Assembly: GCA_904419945.1 (NCBI GenBank)
Contig: CAJFTM010000001.1
Coordinates: 1 to 64,000 of the forward strand
Source: an uncultured Clostridia bacterium
GTDB lineage: Bacteria > Bacillota > Clostridia > Christensenellales > Borkfalkiaceae
DNA: 64,000 bases
Direction of reading: 5' to 3'
The position numbers and the translations under genes are program-made. Shown here piece after piece: positions 60,240-64,000 of this stretch (within the stretch, counting starts at the first letter, position 1; each line of letters begins with the position of its first letter). The notes under the pieces were generated by a model that saw nothing but the letters and a program-made list of their open reading frames with translations, was not told the DNA's origin and did not search any database.

Positions 60240-61064
60240 ATGAAGATCATGATCGCGGGCCTCGGCCTGATCGGCGGTTCTGCGGCCAAGGCGCTGCGCC
60301 GCGCCGGTTTTGCGCCGGAGGGATGGGATCGCCCCGATGTCCTCAAACGGGCAGTGGAGACGGGCGTCGTCGCTGCGCCGGCGGGCGAACCGTCCGGCTA
60401 TGACGTCGTCTTTGTCGCCCTTCCGCCGGATGTGGCGATGGATTGGATGGATCAGACTGCCTTCCGCGAGGGAGCGATCGTCGCAGATTTTTGCGGCATC
60501 AAAGGGGCGATCGAGCGCCGTATCTATTCCAAACCCCGCAGTTTTCGCTATGTTGGCTGCCATCCGATGACGGGGCGCGAGGTTTCCGGTTTGGACAATG
60601 CGCTGGAAACGCTGTTCGATGGCGCGAGTATGATCATGACACACTGCCCGCAGACGGATGAAGGGGCTGTGCATACGCTCGAGTGGCTGTATACAGCGAT
60701 GGGTTTCGGGCAGATCAAACACTGTACGGCGGCATATCACGACGATAAGATCGCCTATACTTCGCAGCTCGCGCACGTCGTCAGCAATGCCTATGTCAAG
60801 AGCGCTGCCGCAGACGGGTTTCCCGGTTTTACGGGCGGCAGTTTTCAGGACATGACGCGCATTGCGGGCGTCGACGAGGAGATCTGGACCAGGCTGTATA
60901 TGCTCAATCTTCCCGCGGTGACGCGCGAATTGGAGACGCTCATCGAACATTTGACTCCCTATCTCGATGCGTTGCGCGCGGGGGATGAGGAAAAGCTCAA
61001 GGCGCTGCTGCGCGAGGGGCGGCTGCGCAAGGAAGGGCTGGACCGCGAGCGCAAGATCCTGTAA
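60240..61064 (+). CDS. tyrA: Prephenate dehydrogenase
   Basis: 274 residues. NAD(P)-dependent oxidative decarboxylation of prephenate for tyrosine synthesis. Rossmann motif IAGLGLIGGSAAKALR (residues 5-20); conserved YVGCHPMTGREVSG with the catalytic His; YHDDKIAYTSQLAHVVSNA as in TyrA. No chorismate mutase or ACT domain. AAGGAG precedes ATG 60240. No other aromatic-pathway genes are adjacent, which is unusual. Confidence 0.93.
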   Translation: MKIMIAGLGLIGGSAAKALRRAGFAPEGWDRPDVLKRAVETGVVAAPAGEPSGYDVVFVALPPDVAMDWMDQTAFREGAIVADFCGIKGAIERRIYSKPRSFRYVGCHPMTGREVSGLDNALETLFDGASMIMTHCPQTDEGAVHTLEWLYTAMGFGQIKHCTAAYHDDKIAYTSQLAHVVSNAYVKSAAADGFPGFTGGSFQDMTRIAGVDEEIWTRLYMLNLPAVTRELETLIEHLTPYLDALRAGDEEKLKALLREGRLRKEGLDRERKIL

Positions 61065-61081
61065 CAGGGCGGCTCGCTGTG

Positions 61082-61097
61082 TGCCGGATAGCCGGCA
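61082..61097 (+). terminator. Small hairpin after tyrA
   Basis: Stem TGCCGG/CCGGCA with an ATAG loop, followed by ATTTCC. A weak terminator candidate. Confidence 0.35.
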
Positions 61098-61112
61098 ATT
61101 TCCGCAAAATTA

Positions 61113-61141
61113 TTTACAAACTTTCTGTCGTATGTTATAAT
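61113..61141 (+). promoter_or_regulatory. Promoter overlapping the DUF1934 start
   Basis: TTTACA (61113-61118), a 17-base spacer and TATAAT (61136-61141). The -10 box shares two bases with the ATG at 61140, so transcripts from here would begin downstream of that codon. Confidence 0.7.
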
Positions 61142-61598
61142 GGAAGAAAATAGATATTTTCGCCCCAAAGGGCGTGCCGAACATAGCGATGTCTTGCGGC
61201 CGGTGCGCGTTTGCTTGATCTCCGAGACGCCTTCCGGCAGCGAGCGCTTTGCCGTATCGGCGACGGTCGCGGAAAAGGCTGCCGGTCCGGTTTATACTTT
61301 CGAGCACGGCGGCGCACGCTTTTGTGTCGCCGTGGGGGAGACAGTGCGGATCGGACGCGAGGGCGATTTTGTCTATGAGCTTGTCCTCGATCCGCGTGCG
61401 GAGACGGAGATCTGTTTCCGTACGCCCTATGGCGAGGTCGGCGCGCGCGTGCGCGTACACGATCTGCAATGCGTGCGGGAGGGGGAAACGCTCTCGCTCG
61501 AGTGCGTTTACGTGTTGGATTTTTCCGGGGATCGGCAGCAGCATCGGCTGCGTTTTTCGGCTCGCCCGCAATCGGCGAGAGGGAAGGAAATGGTATGA
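61140..61598 (+). CDS. DUF1934 beta-barrel protein (YwiB-like)
   Basis: 152 residues as drawn. The segment from RPVRVCLISET onward has the alternating-strand pattern of the DUF1934/YwiB lipocalin-like barrel, including VYTFEHGGARFCVAVGETVRI and LSLECVYVLDFSGD. Function unknown. The start is uncertain because ATG 61140 lies within the -10 box: if that promoter is used, TTG 61194 or GTG 61203 are the better starts. The stop overlaps the MBL gene (ATGA). Confidence 0.65.
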   Translation: MEENRYFRPKGRAEHSDVLRPVRVCLISETPSGSERFAVSATVAEKAAGPVYTFEHGGARFCVAVGETVRIGREGDFVYELVLDPRAETEICFRTPYGEVGARVRVHDLQCVREGETLSLECVYVLDFSGDRQQHRLRFSARPQSARGKEMV

Positions 61599-62245
61599 AG
61601 ATCGAATATTTCGGACATTCGTGCGTTCGCCTGACAGTGGAGGACGGAACGCGCATCCTCATTGATCCGTATGACGGGATCGGTTATCCGATGCCGCGGT
61701 TGCGGGCGGAGATCGTGCTCTGCACGCACGGTCATTTTGATCATCACTATCTGGAAGGCGTCGAAGGCGCCCGGGAAGTGATCGAAAAGGTCGGCAGTTA
61801 TGACCGCGGTCCCGTGCACATCGAGGGGATTGCGGCTTTCCATGACGATGTCGGCGGCGCAAAGCGCGGCAGAGATATCGTATTTGTGATCGAAGACGGC
61901 AGTGCGCGCGTGTGCCACATGGGCGATATCGGCGAATTGCCCCGTGCGGACCTGCTGCGCGCGATCGGAAAGGTCGACCTCCTGTTTGTCCCCGTCGGCG
62001 GGACATACACGGTGGATGCGGAGGGGGCTCTCGCGTATATCGAAGCCGTGCGGCCGCGCGTCGCCATGGCGATCCATTACAGCTGTTCGGGCTGTTCTTT
62101 GGATATCGCAGGGATTGAGTCGCTCTGTAAACTGGCGGGGAACCGCTGCGCGCGATTAAACGTTTCCTCTTTTGATACGGATTTGCTTCCGCGGTATGCA
62201 GGGAAGGTCTTGGTCGCCGAGAGGAGGACGGATGCGGGAGAGTGA
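61595..62245 (+). CDS. MBL-fold metal-dependent hydrolase
   Basis: 216 residues of the UPF0173/UlaG-like metallo-beta-lactamase class. Metal ligands: GHSC near the N-terminus, THGHFDHHY (HxHxDH motif), HMGDIGEL, and a late His in MAIHYSCSG. The substrate is unknown. ATG 61595 overlaps the DUF1934 stop; its end overlaps the Rho-like start by 14 bases. The three genes behave as one unit. Confidence 0.88.
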   Translation: MKIEYFGHSCVRLTVEDGTRILIDPYDGIGYPMPRLRAEIVLCTHGHFDHHYLEGVEGAREVIEKVGSYDRGPVHIEGIAAFHDDVGGAKRGRDIVFVIEDGSARVCHMGDIGELPRADLLRAIGKVDLLFVPVGGTYTVDAEGALAYIEAVRPRVAMAIHYSCSGCSLDIAGIESLCKLAGNRCARLNVSSFDTDLLPRYAGKVLVAERRTDAGE

Positions 62246-63599
62246 ACTTTTGCGGATCTACCGTCCCCTGTATGAGTATTTGGACGGGTTGAATATTTAC
62301 GGCGTGCGCAATCTTGCGCGCGCATTCGGCGTCAATGCACCGACATCGGAGAAAAAGCATGAGCTGATCGTACGCCTGATCGGGGTCGCATCCGGCATCG
62401 TAGCACCGGAACCGCGCAGCAATAAGGGGGCGCGCGTCAAATCGGCGGAGGTGCCGCCGGAAAACATCGAGCAGGTCCGCCGTCTCCTCGCAGAATGTAA
62501 AGAGGCGATGCCCTTTCTTGCCGGGCCGGACAGTGCGGAAAAGGCAGAGTTTCATGACAGTGCCGCCGATCGCCGTACCTCCGGCGGGTATGCAGACCGC
62601 CGCTGTATCGGCATCTTGGAGTGCCTCGGCGCGGGCGGACGCCTCTGCACAAAAGACGGTGCCCGTACAGATGTGTTCGTGGCACAGTCGTGTATCGATG
62701 AATATCGACTGCGTGAAGGGGATCTGATCTCCGGATATGCCGGTGAACGCCGGGAAGGCGGTGCCGAGGTCGTTCAAGTGATCGGCGTAGGAGGGCTGGC
62801 TCCCTCCGTGACGCGCGCCCTGTTCGAAGATTTTTCTGCACAGTTTCCGGCCGAACGGATCTCGCTTTCGTCCTCTGCGTGCGCGCCCATGCGGGCGGCC
62901 GATCTTCTGTGCCCGATCGGGAAGGGACAGCGCGTCCTGTTCCGTGCGCCGGCTGCGGGCGGCAAAACTTCTTTTATCCGGGAAATGGCGCACTGCGCTG
63001 CCTTGGCGGATCTGCGTACGGTCATCCTTGCATTCGGGCGCCCGGAGGAATGTTCCGAGCTTTCTGCGGCCGTTCCGTCGGCTTCCGTCTTTGCGGCGCC
63101 TTTCGGGGCGCTTCCGGCAGAAAGGCTGCGCGCCGCCCGTTTGGCGCTCGCTTACTGCAAGCGCATTGCCGAAGCGGGAGGGGATGCGGTCCTGTTGCTC
63201 GATTCTCTCGCCGAACTGGTCCGCGCCTGTGCGGCGGAAGCCGATTATCACGGCGAGCGCAGAGCAGAGGTACTTTCCTTTGCCGAGAGGCTGTTTGCAT
63301 CGGCGCGCCGGCTGAAGGGAGCTGGTTCTCTGACCGTCGTGGCATCGGCGCCGTCGGAAGATGGATCGATCGATCGGTTCGCGGATGCTGCCAACAGTCT
63401 GTTGTACGGTTCCGCTGAATGGATCGCTCCCGGAGAGGGATTCGGTATCGATTTTGCCCGGTCGTCTACGCAGCGGGCGGATATGCTTTTGAATGATGCA
63501 GAGCGCGCGTCGGCAGCTTCTCTGCGCGCACAGATCGCGCAGAACGGCGCTTCCGGCATGGCCGCGGTTTTGCAAAGCATGAAAAAAGAGAATTTATAA
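62232..63599 (+). CDS. Divergent Rho-like protein, probably catalytically altered
   Basis: 455 residues. Rho architecture: SAP-like N-terminal domain (about 18-50, LNIYGVRNLARAFGV), a cold-shock-type RNA-binding domain (about 127-175, GILECLGAGGRL, DVFVAQSCIDEYRLREGD) and the Rho/F1 ATPase (about 215-430, LCPIGKGQRVLFRAP). Walker A is kept as APAAGGKT (Lys245) and Walker B as LLLDS (Asp324). However, the catalytic IDERPEE strand reads AFGRPEE (Gly269 replaces the catalytic Glu), the arginine-finger SGTRKEELL reads SSTQRADML, and the Q-loop SGGxD is not recognisable. GAGGAGG before ATG 62232. Either an RNA-binding regulator or a highly derived Rho. Confidence 0.85.
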   Translation: MRESELLRIYRPLYEYLDGLNIYGVRNLARAFGVNAPTSEKKHELIVRLIGVASGIVAPEPRSNKGARVKSAEVPPENIEQVRRLLAECKEAMPFLAGPDSAEKAEFHDSAADRRTSGGYADRRCIGILECLGAGGRLCTKDGARTDVFVAQSCIDEYRLREGDLISGYAGERREGGAEVVQVIGVGGLAPSVTRALFEDFSAQFPAERISLSSSACAPMRAADLLCPIGKGQRVLFRAPAAGGKTSFIREMAHCAALADLRTVILAFGRPEECSELSAAVPSASVFAAPFGALPAERLRAARLALAYCKRIAEAGGDAVLLLDSLAELVRACAAEADYHGERRAEVLSFAERLFASARRLKGAGSLTVVASAPSEDGSIDRFADAANSLLYGSAEWIAPGEGFGIDFARSSTQRADMLLNDAERASAASLRAQIAQNGASGMAAVLQSMKKENL

Positions 63600-63612
63600 A
63601 GAGGTATATGAT

Positions 63613-64000
63613 ATGAAAAAGTACTATGCAGGTATCGATTTTGGCGGAATGAGCGCTAAAGCCGGGCTTTTCGACTCTGAGGGGAATATGATCGCCAAGG
63701 ATACGGTCAAAACCTCGCGCGAGGAAGGCTATCTGACGACTGTCGTCAAGATGGCGCAGCTGGTGCGCGGTTTGAGCGAGCGGTACGGCGGAATGTCCGA
63801 AGTGGGGGCGGTAGGCATCGGCTCTCCCGGCGTCATCGACGGCGCTTCCGGCGTCGTGGTCCGCTGGAGCAACTATGACTGGCGCGATATGCCGCTCGGG
63901 CCGGATCTTGCCGTCAAGCTGGGCGTACCCGTGTATGTCGCCAACGATGCGAACGCGGCCGCGCTCGGCGAAGCGAAGTTTGGTGCCGGCAAAAGCTACG
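63613..64000 (+). CDS. ROK-family sugar kinase (N-terminal part)
   Basis: The first 129 codons; the gene continues past the window. ATP-binding YYAGIDFGGMSAKAGLFD at the start and VGAVGIGSPGVIDGASG, then the NDANAAALGEAKFGAG motif typical of ROK glucokinases. The catalytic DGR-type and zinc-binding cysteine region, if present, lies beyond the edge. GAGG before ATG 63613; an ATG at 63608 stops at once. Likely glucokinase, but substrate choice among ROK sugars is open. Confidence 0.9.
   Translation, partial: MKKYYAGIDFGGMSAKAGLFDSEGNMIAKDTVKTSREEGYLTTVVKMAQLVRGLSERYGGMSEVGAVGIGSPGVIDGASGVVVRWSNYDWRDMPLGPDLAVKLGVPVYVANDANAAALGEAKFGAGKSY

Overview
The window looks like chromosome from a GC-rich member of the Bacillota (class Clostridia) with an endospore-forming heritage. 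The evidence is a set of sporulation genes (yunB-like, gerW/ytfJ with its DUF2953 partner, spoVAC, DacF-type carboxypeptidases, a coat-like gene pair), an Rnf complex, a Phe T-box, a lysine riboswitch, frequent TTG/GTG starts behind strong AGGAGG sites, and TTGACA/TATAAT promoters with 17-18 base spacers. A Christensenellales-like lineage is my guess, not something the sequence proves. Gene density is high and most genes sit in short operons with overlapping stops and starts. No phage, CRISPR array or complete insertion sequence is visible.

Layout. 1-1.2 kb: tail of a minus-strand gene, tRNA-Ser(GGA), yunB-like gene. 1.2-7.1 kb: Phe T-box with pheST, then deoB and a purine nucleoside phosphorylase. 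7.2-11.3 kb: two D-Ala-D-Ala carboxypeptidases bracketing DUF2953-gerW, then rluB. 11.4-15.7 kb (minus): rqcP, GNAT, ispDF fusion, a CAT-like acyltransferase and radA. 15.9-24.0 kb: rpoB and rpoC behind a consensus promoter, with a possible leader peptide. 24.1-25.3 kb: Nudix hydrolase and an isolated spoVAC. 25.5-28.7 kb (minus): lysine-riboswitch-controlled asd-dapA-dapB. 28.7-34.4 kb: membrane protein, methyltransferase, hslO, TPR and HEAT-like proteins. 34.4-37.1 kb: cytidylate-kinase-like protein, mnmA, two small coat-like genes. 37.2-41.1 kb: degenerate GH36-like protein, then convergent rqcH. 41.3-44.9 kb: tig, clpP, clpX. 45.2-45.4 kb: remnant of an IS200/IS605-type element. 45.5-49.2 kb (minus): a 1231-residue lipoprotein that also has a C-terminal membrane anchor. 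49.4-50.2 kb: two half-size TSUP transporter genes. 50.3-56.0 kb: rnfCDGEAB, in which RnfD carries an unusual fused tail. 56.0-64 kb: HAD phosphatase, Ppx/GppA, maf, an MreB-like protein, tyrA, DUF1934, an MBL-fold protein, a degenerate Rho-like protein, and the start of a ROK kinase.

Functional themes. Protein quality control is concentrated here (rqcH, rqcP, tig, clpP, clpX, hslO). Envelope and spore functions recur (Dac proteins, gerW, spoVAC, MreB-like). DAP/lysine synthesis is controlled by lysine through the riboswitch. Rnf would couple ferredoxin and NAD to an ion gradient.

The least ordinary items are: the Rho paralogue lacking catalytic residues; RnfD fused to a duplicated FMN-binding-like domain; the doubly anchored giant lipoprotein with three related modules; the GH36-like protein with a rewritten active site; a 17-base intergenic motif present four times, always in the same orientation; and the transposase-less IS200/IS605-like element.
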